From contig NC_135555.1 of assembly GCF_964340395.1 (NCBI RefSeq), positions 11,476,431-11,540,430 of the forward strand: a DNA stretch of 64,000 bases, read 5' to 3'. Shown in pieces: positions 35,919-49,956 of this stretch. Within the stretch, counting starts at the first letter, position 1. Each line of letters starts with the position of its first letter. Source of the stretch: Glandiceps talaboti. Taxonomy: Eukaryota; Hemichordata; Enteropneusta; Spengelidae. Both the position numbers and the translations under genes were made by a program. The notes under the pieces were generated by a model. That model did not search any database. It worked only from the letters and a program-made list of their open reading frames with translations, and had not been told where the DNA came from.

Positions 35919-36283
35919 TTAAAGCGGCCATATAGATGAGGATTGGGTAATTTTTTTTGGATTTTGAATTTTTAAAAAAAATTTATCATGGCTTCCTACT
36001 TGAAAAATCAAGGTGAAACAACATAGACCAGGTCTGTGTTTGTAAATAAATACATTGCAAGAAGCTAAAATATGTGTAAAAAGTTTTGTTATTGTATGTA
36101 TGTACAATAACAAAAATTTTACACCTTTATTAATCTTTTGCCATTCTAATATTGAGTTACAAACAAGGACTTGGCATATGTTGTTTCACATTGATTTTTC
36201 AAGTAGGAAGTCCTGATAAAATTGTTTTAAAAATTCAAAATCCAAAAATAATTACCCAATCCTCAGCCATATGGCCACTTTAA
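35919..36283. mobile_element. TTAA-flanked fold-back MITE, family 1 copy A
   Basis: Arms of ~130 bp: AAAGCGGCCATAT..GAGGATTGGGTAATT on the left and its complement ending ATATGGCCACTTTAA on the right. Inner arm sequence includes GAAAAATCAAGGTGAAACAA. Both ends lie at TTAA, the target of piggyBac-type transposases. Copy B is at 46406-46752. Confidence 0.8.
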
Positions 36284-37744
36284 GGAGGGCGTGCTAAGCA
36301 CTGCCGTAAAGAGACTAGTGGTTTATAATGATGGTAGGGTCACAAAAACATGGAAAGTTTCAGAATCAGGATCGCTGTATTCATTCCATTTAGGAGAAAT
36401 CAGACTGACAGTTCACACTGATAAAAACACACAACAGAATACAAAAAATAACACTGCATAGTACAGTGGTAAAGTTAAATCGATAAGATACTACAAACAA
36501 CAATTGTGATTACTGTTATTAAAGAGAGCAAATCAGACGGGACAGTTTACATGTAAAATAACTACTGGTAATGTAACAGTATCTACCACTCCTAAAAATA
36601 CATTTCTTGTTGAATTCTGCTGAGGGGATAGGGTCTTTTAGAACACTATGAGCCTTTGACATAATGCATCTGGTGTAGATAGAACCTATACTTAACCTAT
36701 ACTTTTAGTTTGCTTTACAAATAATTTGGCCACCCTTTTTGATGATCTTAGGTAAATCTTCCCATTTTATGTCGAGACAGTTTATCTCGCCAGCAAACTA
36801 CCAAGGATGAGAACACTAGAAACAACTTTTAACTGCCTGTATTGCCATATAAATCATGAGCAACTAATGATGATAATGTTGATATTTATAGTTTTTAACA
36901 TTCATGAAGCAAAATGATAAAACACCATTTAAGACTTGTGGGAATGAAAATTTGTTTTTAATACTCTTCAGTATATTACCAATTTGGTCATGTGAGGGCG
37001 CTCTTCAAAATTTGAATGCCTTTTACCGGTAGATTATGATGTGCTCTTTATCACTAACATGTTGAAACAAGCACACCAATAGGTGACATCATACACAAAT
37101 AGGTGACATCATACACAGTACTGCATTCAGTATTGATGTTAAATTCAAGATTTATTTCATGCCATATATTACATAAAATTTTGACATTCCTTTTCAAATA
37201 AATTATATCTACATATCAATTTTCCCTTCCCACCCTACATCTTAGCACAACGACTAAATATTGTGGTTTGAGTCTTCAATTCCATTTAGCAGTTTGTTTT
37301 AAAATAGTGAGGGCTTGTACTGAGCCCTTCACAATGACCTCAGTGTTTCTGTGAAAATATAATCAAACTAAACTTTGCATGTATTAGTTTCAAAGACTGA
37401 CTATTAAATAGTTGGGTGTTTGCAGGTTCAACTATGTCATCTAGGGTTTCACTATGCGTGTAGTAGTGTAGACAATTGGAAGCATACACACTACACTACA
37501 CACATACATACATCATAGACTATTTGGGGTACTATCCAAGAATGTGTTTGACTAGTATATGGTATAGAGAGAAGCTGTACAAGTGTGTGTACATATATAC
37601 ATATCCATCCAACATTTTTGACAGGTCAAAGTGCAACAGAGGCTGTTATCTCTTCAGCAAGAGGATATAATATGCCATGATTTCCAATTAAAACATAAGC
37701 AACTGCAAAGTGCAAATTTTAAGTCATTGTCCTACTACCCCTCT

Positions 37745-37766
37745 CCCCCCCCCCCCCCCCCCCCCA
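37745..37766. repeat. Poly-C run
   Basis: About 22 consecutive C. Similar runs of 9-13 C or G are at 39402, 52351, 58687, 62330 and 63951. Confidence 0.95.
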
Positions 37767-37821
37767 TCACGTATAAATCAACCATGACATTCCCTACACC
37801 ACTACTTTGCATGTTTCTTTG

Positions 37822-38182
37822 TTAAAGGGGAACGCAACTCCAGGAAATAAAGGCATTTTTGTAAACTTCGGGTTGTAGAGAGAGTCATCTTATGATTTTA
37901 TATCACTTACATTATGTATGAGAAAAAATGCAGATCCTGTCATGGGTGGAAATTATGTAAATGTACTAGGCAGCTAAAGGTTCAAACATTCCAAATTTAT
38001 GAGGCTAGCCTCCATGAGACAACACATACCCACTTATAAGGACTACCACTGAACAATAGACGATCATTAACTTTCACTTTTGTATTTCTAAGCAATCACG
38101 CATAATGTAAGTGATGTAAAATTATAAAATAGCTCTCTACAACCCAAACTTAACATTTTTACCATGGTATTATTTCCCCTAA
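37822..38182. mobile_element. TTAA-associated fold-back MITE, family 2 copy A
   Basis: The left arm starts TTAAAGGGGAACGCAACTCC and continues with CAGGAAATAAAGGCATTTTT. The right arm is its imperfect reverse complement, ending TTTCCCCTAAA. Interior arm sequence CGGGTTGTAGAGAG is matched by CTCTCTACAACCC. The right TTAA appears mutated to TAAA. Copy B is at 53228-53555. Confidence 0.75.
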
Positions 38183-40319
38183 ATTCTGTTAAAATACTGA
38201 AGTTTTATTTCATAAACCACCAACTTTTCTTGTCTGCATCAACCCCTGTATAAACTGTACAGCAGAACAACTTAATATTTAGTTTATCTGGTGAAACTGC
38301 TTGAATTAGGATTTGACACAAGTGATTGAAATAAATACTCATAAAACATAAGATGAAGATACAAAAAATGATCTCCTCCAAGAAATTACTGTACAAGATA
38401 GGACCTGATCCATTCAATGTTCAACAATTTAATGATAAAAAAAAATGTTCTAGAACAATACTGGACCAATTGTCGACAGAGTGAGAGAATACTCTTTTCA
38501 CAAATTAATACAGTGTTATTAAAGACACTCTAAACCACATACCGTGTCAATCAAGGTAGACCACTTACATTGCGGTCTGTGATTTTGCCTTGCTGTCTTT
38601 TTAACCACTTGTAAGTTGTTTGCTAGCAACGGCAAACGAGTGAGGTTTGAAAATTAAAACTGATCAGTTTGGGAAAAAAATGCACTCAAACTGATTGGTC
38701 ACAATGGGGAGTGATAACGTACATCAGTCTAATGAACTATGTTCAAATGAAGTCAATATGCAAATGTGTTCTTATTGATGGGGCACAAGAGCAACATAAT
38801 TTAAATATAGCAAAAATTATGAACATATCTGCAAACAGGCATTGGGGGGCATATCTAAATCAATCATTTGATGTTGCTAGCATTACAAGCACTTAGTAAG
38901 ACAGTGAAACCAAAACACAGATCATCATGTAAGTAGTCTAAACCAAGGTGCTTTGCTTTCAGCCATCCATACTTGTAGTTTTGGCACTTCACAATGCATA
39001 CATAATATAATATTAATACCGGTAATCACCGATATTATGATAATGCAACACCCAGATAGCAAAGAATAATTCCCCCTTTCACAACTGAGTTAAACTAAAT
39101 ATAAATTCAATGAGTCCAGTTTACCACAACAAATACTTTGAATCTGACCTTTAACCTCCAGACATTTGAGGGTGCACCTCTGTTATTCAGATTTCAACAT
39201 AAAATCAGAATGAAAAAGTCATTATTTCAGCAAAGTGACAGTAAATTATTATCAATACATTTCTCATTACAAAATAAATAAAACAAGCTAGTGTCAGCAT
39301 AATTTGTGCACATTTGTTTTTAGTTCAAGAACTGTTGTTCTGTTACACTATGTAGGAGATAAGAGCCGAGTAGTCTTGATTACCCAGACTCCCTCTGGCT
39401 CCCCCCCCCCCCCAGCTGACCCACAACATGATTTCTGTAGTAAACTTACACATTATTAAGAGTATTTTGGCTAATTTCGTAACAAAAAATTATTTTCAAA
39501 ATTCTATATCACGATTACCGTGAACTATATACATGGCTGATGAAAATGAAAATTAGTTATCATTTTCATTCAATCAGAAACTGAATCCATCGATAGCCGC
39601 CATCTTAGTTCAAATCACTGACACTATATTTATTGCCCATCCAATCACAAACTGAAAGAAGTGACAGTCACCATCTTCATTCAAAACATTCATGTTGTAT
39701 TGCCCCAGACTCTCTGGGGGTGACGGAAATCAGAGGGTACTGAAACTAATAGCAGCACTGATATATTGACATAACAGCCATCAGCCTCATTATGATGTAT
39801 GCACAATTACAAAGGTTAAAGGTTAAAGTTCATGGTACATTGCGTGTAAATTCCATTTTAATACATCTAATTGAGAATTTGATAAAACTGTATTCTATCT
39901 TATGTATCTCTTTTTTATGATTCAATAAAAATTTGATCTACCGTTAAATCTATCTAATTTGGCAACTTCTGATTCATACAAAATTGTCATGGCTACATTT
40001 CCCATGATGCATTGAATGTGTAATGTCTACGAAACATTAACATAAATTAAATATTCATATTTCTAACACATCTCTTATTCAATTCACAGAAGACATTTAA
40101 ATGGTGTTCAGGTTTCCAGGTAGATTAAAATCGACGACAGAGAGATTTTTATAGAAGTGTTACCAAGGCCCAGAAGATGACTGCACAAATATACCGGATT
40201 TTAGTATTTCTCAATTACATTTACAAGTTCTCAGAAAAATGGTTCTTTTTAAAAAAAAAAAAAAATTTGAAGAAAAGAGAAGTGGACAGCATACCTATTG
40301 AGTTGACTGTCAATTAACA

Positions 40320-40797
40320 CTGACTTAAAGGGTTACTTGAAAACGACAATGTGCACAAACTTAAAGGGTCTTCTTGAAAAGGTCAATGTGCACAAACTTA
40401 AAGGGCCTTCTTGAAAAGGTCAATGTAGGGCTTCTTCACTTTACGGACCTTGAGGGTATTCTTGAAAATATCAGTGTACACAGACAAAAAGGGTCTTCTG
40501 GAAAAAATCAACAGAAACTTCAAAGATCTTTAAGAAAATGACAATGTACACACCTCTCAACAGTGTGTGTGTCAACAGTATATGTCTCCTGAAAATGTTC
40601 ACTACAAAGTCTTAAAAGCTCTTGAAAATGTCAATGTACACAGACTGAAAGGGTTTTGTTGAAAAAGTTAACATACACAGACTTTAATAAACGGGCATGA
40701 AAAAGTTAATGTACACAGACTTAAAGGGGCTGGTTGAAAATGTTAAATGTACACAGACTTAAAGGGTCTTGTTGACAAAGTTAATGTACACCAACAT
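40320..40797 (-). repeat. Degenerate ~45-bp tandem repeat downstream of SLC9A8 stop
   Basis: About ten diverged units read on the + strand as ACTTAAAGGGTCTTCTTGAA followed by ATGTCAATGTACACAG. The array lies 150-620 bp past the SLC9A8 stop codon and may be within its 3' UTR. Confidence 0.8.
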
Positions 40798-40942
40798 TTC
40801 TGGAGATAAAACAGTCTGTCATTTTCCCTGTGAGTTCCTGTATCCAGTGTGTATCATTATTTTTTTTTAAAAACTACTATTTGGTAGGTATTTAATGAGT
40901 TGTCTTATCACTGTAAGTCTTTTTATTAATATCCTAAGGGTC

Positions 40943-42918
40943 TCATATTTCAGTTTCTTTTTCATCCTCATCTGTTTCGGAAGCTGGCCCTCTAACATCA
41001 GAATACCACTGATTGGTTAGGTGTTTCATCTGTATTCGACCATCTCTCAATTCCTGTAACAATGAAAATGATTTGTTAGAGGTTGCATCTATATTCGACT
41101 ATCTCTCAATTCTTGTAACAATGAAAATGACTGGTTAAGAGTTGCATTGTGTTCAACCATCTCTCAAGTATTCATGTAAGATTGAAAAATGATTGGTCTA
41201 AATGTTTTATCTGTATTCCATCACTGGATCATTAATAAGCTGTTTTAATTCTAGCTTCAGTCAGTTCAGTCAGTTGCAAGTGATGGTTAAGTATGCTTGA
41301 GTAAGTAGAATATTGCAGATACCTTTTGAACACGCAGCAAAAATTTACGGCCAAAAAACTCAGCTTGTTGTCCTTGAAAGGTTCTAAACAATCATATGAC
41401 TATACTTTTTCTTTTTTTTAAATTTAAAAAAAAAAAATTTTTATTGCATATAAACAACACAACAGAACTACAACATGAACAAGAAGGAATAAACAACACA
41501 CACACACAAACACAATGCTGTCCCTATTAAAAGTAAATTAGACACAAAGTCCTGGTAAAGACTCAGTAACGATGAATCTGTTACAGCTAACTTTAAAAAA
41601 AATACCTTAGTTGAAATTTATCTAACAGTGACCATCTCTGATATATGGTTATACTCACTTCATTTGTAAATCTTCTTGTGAAGAAAGGAATTAGATATTT
41701 AGTATCTACTTTTATAAAACCTTTCAGATGTGGTTTGACAAAATTAAACTCATATTCCTCTTCTGTCAGCTCAGATAAATGCTCTGCATCCAGTGCGTGT
41801 CCCTACAAGAATCAATGAAAAGATAGTCAATGATTGGATAATCTGTAGATGCGTCAATGAAAGTAACTCAATAATTGGCTGATCAGTGTCATATACAGTA
41901 CTGATGAAAGACTGTCAATGATTGGATGATGAGTAGATATGTTAATGACAGCTATTCAGTAATTGGCTGATTGGTGTCAACTGTCAGTTACCGGCTATTA
42001 ACATTACAAGTACCAGTATATGTCAATGAAAGCTACCTAATGATTGGCTTATCCGTGTCTGAAAATTGCTAATTAAAACAGTCAATGATTGGTTTACAAA
42101 TATATGAGTCTGTCAACATTATTCAACGATTGGCTAACTGTCAAAAAAGTCCTGGTGAAAAAGTGTCAATGATTGGTTAACAAGTGTGTGTGCGTATGAA
42201 ATCCACTCGATGAGTGGCTAACAGGAAATGTGTCAGCGAAAGTAACAGGACTGTCATATATACAAGTCTGTATATTTGCTGGAGTATATAGAACAATTGA
42301 ATGATGGCAACATGTAATGAGGTATCAAGCAAACTACTTTCTTACTTTACATGAATAAATGTATTTTAAATTAACAAATGACTGTGTGCATGTGTTCGGA
42401 ACAGAGGAAAATATGTAAACATGTTGTATGTATACAGAAAAATTACCCTTTCATCTTTACACTTTTACACCATATATTGTCAGCACTATTGTGTATGATA
42501 GTTAATACATATCTTAAGCAACCTTTGCTGCCTGCATGATTAGATAAGATGGCTTACCATTTCTTCAGTCTTGCTTAGTGATAATGTTTTAGGCTTCTTT
42601 TCTGCTTTTAATAACTATAAATGAAAACAAACAATGGAGTGATGTTAACAACGATGGACAGACGGAATATTGCTACAATTTACTGGAAACTAAATGCGAT
42701 GACAACAATTTTCACTACTGGGTGTGGGTGTGTGTGTGGGGGGGGTGTGCATGAGTGTGAGAGTGTGGATGAGAATGTGTGTTTGTGAACGTGTTGTGTG
42801 CATGTATGTGAGTGGATGTGTGTATATTTATGTGACGTGTGTGTGTGTGTGTGTGTGCGTATATGTGATTTTGCATATGCTAGTTTTTGTGTATTCATAT
42901 TTGTATGTCAAAGTTGTG

Positions 42919-42951
<33 letters not shown>

Positions 42952-45900
42952 TGTATGTATGTATGTATGTATGTATCATCCATCCATATGTACGTATGTG
43001 TGTATACTGTGAATTGACACTGAAACTACAACAACACATTGCTACTTGGAATCCTTTCACAGAGAGATCATCCTAAAACAACACTTTGATTCATGTCTAT
43101 AAAATGCTAACTTTCAAATGTTTTCTTTTTCATGAAAAACGAGGCAAATGTGAAGAATTAAATAAATGATGCAGACAAGTGAGGTGTAATGTCTGTTGGA
43201 AAATAACATGATTAGGGTAAAATATTACAAACTATCAAACAAGACTTCTATTTGCGAAGACACTAATGTATTGGTAATTGGTGTCTAACATATGGCTATA
43301 CAATGTTTATGATAAATATGGCCACCATTCTGCCATATATGTGAAACAAAGAAATGTGTATGTGCCTACCATACCATTTGACACATGTGCTAAGTTTGGT
43401 TGAAATTGGCTTATGAGTGTCATACTAGATATAGCTGTACATACATGGATGCAGTGATGCATGGACAGACACAGGTTATGCCTATAGCTCTTTCTTGGTA
43501 AAGCCCATTGGGGGCTAGTAAGCATGCAACAGTGATAGCAGTTTACAGATTTGACAATGACAGGTTGTTACTTACTTTAAGTAGAGGTAATGTTGAACCT
43601 CCTAATATTAGAATTGTAAATAAGACAATGATAAGTGTTGTGGTCACCAAGACATGCCTTGTTTCTGGGTTGGAAAACTCTAGATGAAGACTCAGAGCAA
43701 AGGCTATAGCACCCCGTAAACCTGTAACACACAAGTAGACATATTGTTAATATACAGGTATGGTTTCTACCACATAATTATTCAGGTTCATAATTTATAC
43801 CATGAAAAGTGATATGCAACAGTAATATACACATACACAAACGTAACTGAAATGTGTTATTCAAAATTGAAAAGACAATGTATATACTTCTTACAAATAT
43901 GACTATATATAGGAACTTTCCATTTTTGAGTCAAGTCAAAATATCTATATTTATATACATTTTTTGTAATACTAACCAATCACCAAAAGGAACACAAACC
44001 AACCCTTTGCCATTTCTACATTTTCCAAATTAAAACACTATACTGGTCACTTTGTTTTACTGGTAGTGTTAGTTCACAAGTTTGAGAATGTTAAAATAGT
44101 TCACCATTTACAACTTAATTTCAGTTTTACTGTATTGCAAAGTACAGCTAAGAATCATACCACATAACAATGCAGCATGATAGTCCGGAACAGGTTTAGG
44201 TTGGATTAGGCTTGCAATTTAGGTGTAAAAAAAGTTGCCTGGCAGAGCTACAGAAAAATTCGATCCTAGACAAAGAATAATCCCATGTAATCCTTATGGC
44301 TCCACTGATAGCATAACCCTAATGCAAGGGCATGGTATTGATTCATGGGCCTTTAAAGAAGCTAGTTTTACATTTGGAATTTTTGAAGAGAAGAGACACA
44401 CAATCTGAAGATGTTTGGATGGCACCTGAATTCCATTTCAATTTGTATGTACATGTAGGTGGGTGAAAACAACAAGGACTATATATCAGTACTTACCACT
44501 GAACCACATAATGCACTGAAATTTTTTATTAATTTTGTGTTCTCTAAATCTGTTTACTACCAATGATAATGGAAATATATTCAACGCTCTCCCAATCAAT
44601 ATCAACACCTGTAAAGTGAAATAAATAAACAGAAACATGATCTTACTATAGCTCCATAAAAGGATACCTGAATGCAGTCTGTCCATTTGTCAATGTATGA
44701 GTATGTGCGTGTGTGTGGGTGGCTGTGTGTCTGTGTATGTATGTATGTGTATGTATGTATGTATGTATGTATGTATGTGTGTATGTGTGTATGTGTGTAT
44801 GTATGTATGTATGTATGCATGTATGTATGTATGTAGTTAGGTATGTATGTATGTATGTATATATGTATGTATGTATGTATGTGTATGTATGTATGCATGT
44901 ATGTATGTATGTAGTTAGGTATGTATGTATGTATGTATGTATGTATGTATGTATATATGTATGTATGTATGTATGTATGTGTGTATGTGTGTATGTGTGT
45001 ATGTGTGTATGTATGTATGTATGTATGTATGTATGTATGTATGTATGTAGTTAGGTATGTATGTATGTATGTATATATGTATGTAGAAAAAAATGCATAT
45101 GGGACTTATAAATCAGTCCGTATAAATAGATGTAAAATCTGACGTTTCGAATAAATATTCTTTTTCAAAGGAAATATCGGCGAGATACAGAAATGTTAGG
45201 TGAACACCTGAACATATCTGAATAAAATAAGTTCCATATGCATTCCTTTGTACTACAGTCTTAGCAGCATTATATTTTTTACTACTCTATGTATGTATGT
45301 ATGTATGTATGTATGTATGTATGTATGTATGTACATGTATGTATGTATGTAGTTAGGTATGTATGTATGTATGTATGTATGTATGTATGTATGTATGTAT
45401 GTATGTATGTACTCCCGCATTTCTAACTCTTTTATGTATAACTATTCATTCACCCACATGTAGACATTATGTCATATGCAATTCATAATCTAGGTTGGTA
45501 TTCTTAGTTTTCACTGTCTCCAAGTATAAAACATACTCTTAAACTAAGTTTTGACATCAACGCTGGACAATATACTTACTATACTCCATATGACAAAGGC
45601 TGGTTTAAAGATATGTTTAAAACTAAAGATAGCCAATCCAAGATATGCAAACACACATGTTTCTGAAAAGAATAAACCAATGGTTACAATGTTATCTACT
45701 GGTGTTTGGTGTATGACAAAAAATATTGAAGTTTTCTTTTTTAAAATGCATTGTACATGTCGTGTTTAGCTATTTATAGTGGGGGAGGCTTTCATTATGA
45801 AAGAAATTCAAAATCCTATTTATTTCAATGTATGCATTTTTATATAAATCATTACATGTATAACACATTGTTTTCATATAGCCTTCAGTGATTGGTTTAG

Positions 45901-48900
45901 ACTGAGTCACATGGTATGGACTAGCAATCCATAGTGACCTCAATTTGCATACAGAGGGCAATATTTGTTTTCAATTTTCCCTAGGGCACTATTACAGTGG
46001 CACAAGAATCCTACCAGTGATTTGCTTTCACTCTTGAAATACTAAATTGAATTTGTATGTGCCTGAGAATGTGATGTGTTATAAAACACTAAATGCCTGG
46101 CCTTATTCAGGCACTATCTTACCCCTCATAGCAATTTCCCTCGGCTTTCTGCCTTGAGAAATAGTTGCTACATAACAGCCCTCGGGGCACTAGACATCTA
46201 TTAGTGTCCTAATAGTTATGCAATAGGTGTATATTAGCAGTATGTATTCTCTTGTTGTGTAAAATATTGCTAATGCCCCTTGGTTGAACTGAGTTTATTT
46301 TCATATATGTTACATGTTGTTCTTTACCCTATGACAGCATATATTCTCTCTATTTACACTATCTATAAATAATTTTGTATTCAATGAAACTAGAAGGTAA
46401 GTGAATTAAAGTGGCCACATGGATAAGGATTTGGTATTTATTTCAGATTTTTAATTTATAAAACAATTTTATCATGATGGCTTCATACTTGACAAATCAA
46501 TGTGAAACAACATATGCTAAGTCCTTGTTTGTAACTAAATAAACAACAAAGGATTAATAAATGTATAAATCGCACATACAATAATCAAAATTGTATGCAT
46601 TGTTCAGCTTTTTGTGATGTATTGAGTTACAAACACATACTTAGTCTATACTGTTTCACATTGACTTTTCAAGTAGGAATCCATTATAAAACTGTTTTGT
46701 AAATCCAAAATCCAAATTAAATACCAATTCCTCATCCCTATGGCCACTTTAATTAGTATAAAACCCTAGCAGTGAAGCAAATAAACAGCCTGCTGTTTAT
46801 CAACAACTGTAGGTAAAAATCTTTCACTACAGGTAGTTTATTTCAGGGCCTTAATTTCACAATTGAAATTCAATCAGCAGGGTGGTTGATAAAGATTTGA
46901 ACAAATTTAAGAAATTTTACTTTATATTATTAAATAACCAAACATAAACATGAAATTCAATAACAGAGGCAAGGATAGAGACTCACTTTAAATACCAGCA
47001 ACAAAGACAAATATAAACATGAATTGTTAGCATGACATTCAATAACAAAGGCAAGAATAGAAACACACATACCAGCAATAAAGGCAGCCGTACGAAACGT
47101 CTGTTGCACTGTTATCTGAGTGACAGGTGACAAGTTATAATGAGTGTAATGTGACATTACAATACCACAGAATAATATAGCCATGATGCCTGTAAATGAT
47201 TAAAAAAAACAGTGTAAATACACATGGTGACAGTTTTCTTAGTATCATTTTATACATTCATTCATCAAAAAGCCAACATGCATGAGTTTGGTGTGAATCA
47301 AATTACAAATGATATTTCAGTAATCGTAGCCATTACATGTTTACTGATATTATTTAGCTGCTTAACTATCATTCCCCAATCTTTTTTTTCCTTCCATTGG
47401 CCAAGGAGGGGCCTTGTCACTACATGGTGTTACATGAGTGGTGACAAAACCTTGGATCACAAGTATTTTCTGGCACAATAATATAATTATACAAACTACC
47501 ATAATTATGAAAAATCTGGAAAAATGCGGGGGATTTGTAACATCTTGACTCATATTTTGATGTTTTCACGACTTAGAACAACCTGAGTATATATTAATCC
47601 TTATTTTCTGTTCAGAGACAGTAACTTGGTGTTTGCATGGTGTAATGAAAGTCATGTATTTGACTTTTTAGTTACAAAAGATACATATAAATAAAGATAA
47701 CTTTCTTTACCTGATAATTTAATACCTTCAGCCAGACCATATGGTAAATATGAAAAGATAAGAATTATACCAAACTCCAAGGATGGAGTTTTACGAAGAT
47801 CTACATGTTTTAATAAGTATGCAAAGTTAAAGAAAAATCATTTCAACAGAGTATTCAGTATAGGTAGCCAAATTGTTGCATAAAAAGCATTTAAATGATT
47901 AAAAGTTTTTCATATTCGACAATAGCAAGAAGCTAACACAGACACAAACTAAAATGGTCATGATTACTGCAGTGCATCATGTTGCTATAAGCTATCGGTG
48001 AACATTGATGTTATTACACTCATAGTTGAATGGTGTTTTGTTCAAGTGACTGCACATTCAACTTCGTTTAGTATTTACACTATCTTGATTACAGGGTAAT
48101 TATTAGATCCACATGACCAAGGCACTGCCAAATCACCCACTGGCTTCCCTATTAAATAGTGCCTCAAACTTTACCTACTCACATACAGAATTTAATTCAC
48201 ATGTGTGAGTGCCACCATGGGAAGAGTGATGTGTATGTGACCTCACATCCAACAATCAAACAAAAAGGATATGATTGCACTGATGAGGCCAAACACAATG
48301 CCGATAGCAGCTGATGCAAAAAACATGATACAGAAATAACCAACAGCCTCAAAGAATGCTGCAGCTGGTGTGACACTTCTCATCTCAGGTGAATCCAACA
48401 TTATAACAGTACTGAAAGAGAAGACAGAAGAAATCATGTGACAAATTCAGATCACAGAGAAATACACCGTATGACACAAATTTGGGGATTTGAAATCTGG
48501 GACGGATGATTCACGAAATCCGGGATAGTTCATGAAATTTACAGTACCATTTTAGATATTTTAATTGAATGTGTGATACAGTAGCTATGCTATGATGACC
48601 ATGAATGGCTGAAGTACAGCAACAGATTGGAACTTTGATTTACATACTATAGCTATATTACTTTGATATAACAAAAGCTACAACATCATCTAGAATACAA
48701 TGTATATTCACTCATGTAAAACATAATATGACATAACCCCTTCACTTGTACTCATGGTATTTACACAAGTGCTTGCAGTGATTTTTTGTCGCCATACTTT
48801 CATGAATATAGCGAGTGTAAATCCAGCAGAAACCACTGCAGGCAAATATCACTCAGTACCCACACTGGAACTCACATGAAATGAGATTCTGTTCTTATTA

Positions 48901-49905
48901 CATATGTTTATCTAATACAACAAATTCCAGTAAAAATTACACTGTGTCATCATGTGCTTTTGTGTACAACAAATGATTGTGTCTTCATTTGCATATCATT
49001 TACATACAGCTATGCAATAACGTTTTCAATATTACACTGCAGTGCAAATACAACTAGTATGCATGCACACTGATCCCTGCTACATATGTAATAATAGTGA
49101 TACTATGGTGAACATGATCAGCTAAAGTACGACAACAGTTGAAGTTAGGTTTACACCCAAGCTATAACTTACTTTGCCATGACAATATATGACATTAGCT
49201 ACTCAGTAACTGTGACAGCAACATCTATAATACTTCCATAAAAGCTGTGATACAAAAAATACAAAGCCACATGACCAAGAACAGCTAAAACACTAACTGA
49301 CTAACTGGAAGTTACCGATAGCTTTACTTACTTTGACATGACAATCGCCACAGCATCATTTAGAATACTTTCACCAAATACCAACATGTGTAATACAGGA
49401 TCAACATCCAATGCAGCAAAGATAGCCAGTGTGGCTACGGGATCAACGGCTGATATCAGAGCACCAAAGGCAAAACTTTCGACTACATTTAACTGGTAAA
49501 TAACGTCTGCCTGTTGGTAGCAATAAGTAGTGAGATGACACAAGTTAGATTTCATAGCTTTTTAATATGGATGCTACATTTAACAACTCTGAGATTTGCC
49601 CGTTTGACACTGCATGTCCTATTTCTGTACTTTTAAAATCTTAATGTCAATTGGTGGGATAGCTATTTTATTTAAGTTTCCTGTCCGAGTCTGAAAACAA
49701 GATAAGGTAGTGAGAGGTATGCATGAAGATAAACAGAAGGACAGGAAGAGTCAATCAGAGACTAAGTAACAGACAGACACATAGATAGACTGACAGACAG
49801 ACTGACAGGTAAGGAGACAAACAGACAGGCATGTTGACAGATTCATTCATTCAGACAGTTGACATTCATTCATTGATTCATTCAGACAAACAAACAAACA
49901 AACAA

Positions 49906-49956
<51 letters not shown>

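Larger units (their letters stand above)
33170..40942. other. 3' UTR of zinc-finger gene and convergent intergenic space
   Basis: The zinc-finger 3' UTR starts at 33170. AATAAA signals on the + strand occur at about 33701-33706 and near 35728. The interval to the SLC9A8 stop codon at 40943 contains a CAGTA-type satellite, a SINE, two TTAA-flanked MITEs, poly-C runs (37745-37766, 39402-39412) and a 45-bp degenerate repeat. The two genes are convergent. No further coding frame is supported. Confidence 0.6.

Noticed and set aside
44602-45142. Met-Tyr-Val-Cys repeat frames
   Set aside because: Generated by ATGT tetramer arrays. The overlapping real coding segment is only the SLC9A8 exon at 44497-44608.
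48241-48272. Extension of the SLC9A8 exon to a GT donor (GTGAGG at 48246), with AG acceptor at 47802-47801
   Set aside because: The exon would end in phase 2 while the acceptor needs phase 1. The added residues do not match the family, whereas AT-AC splicing restores a colinear conserved protein.
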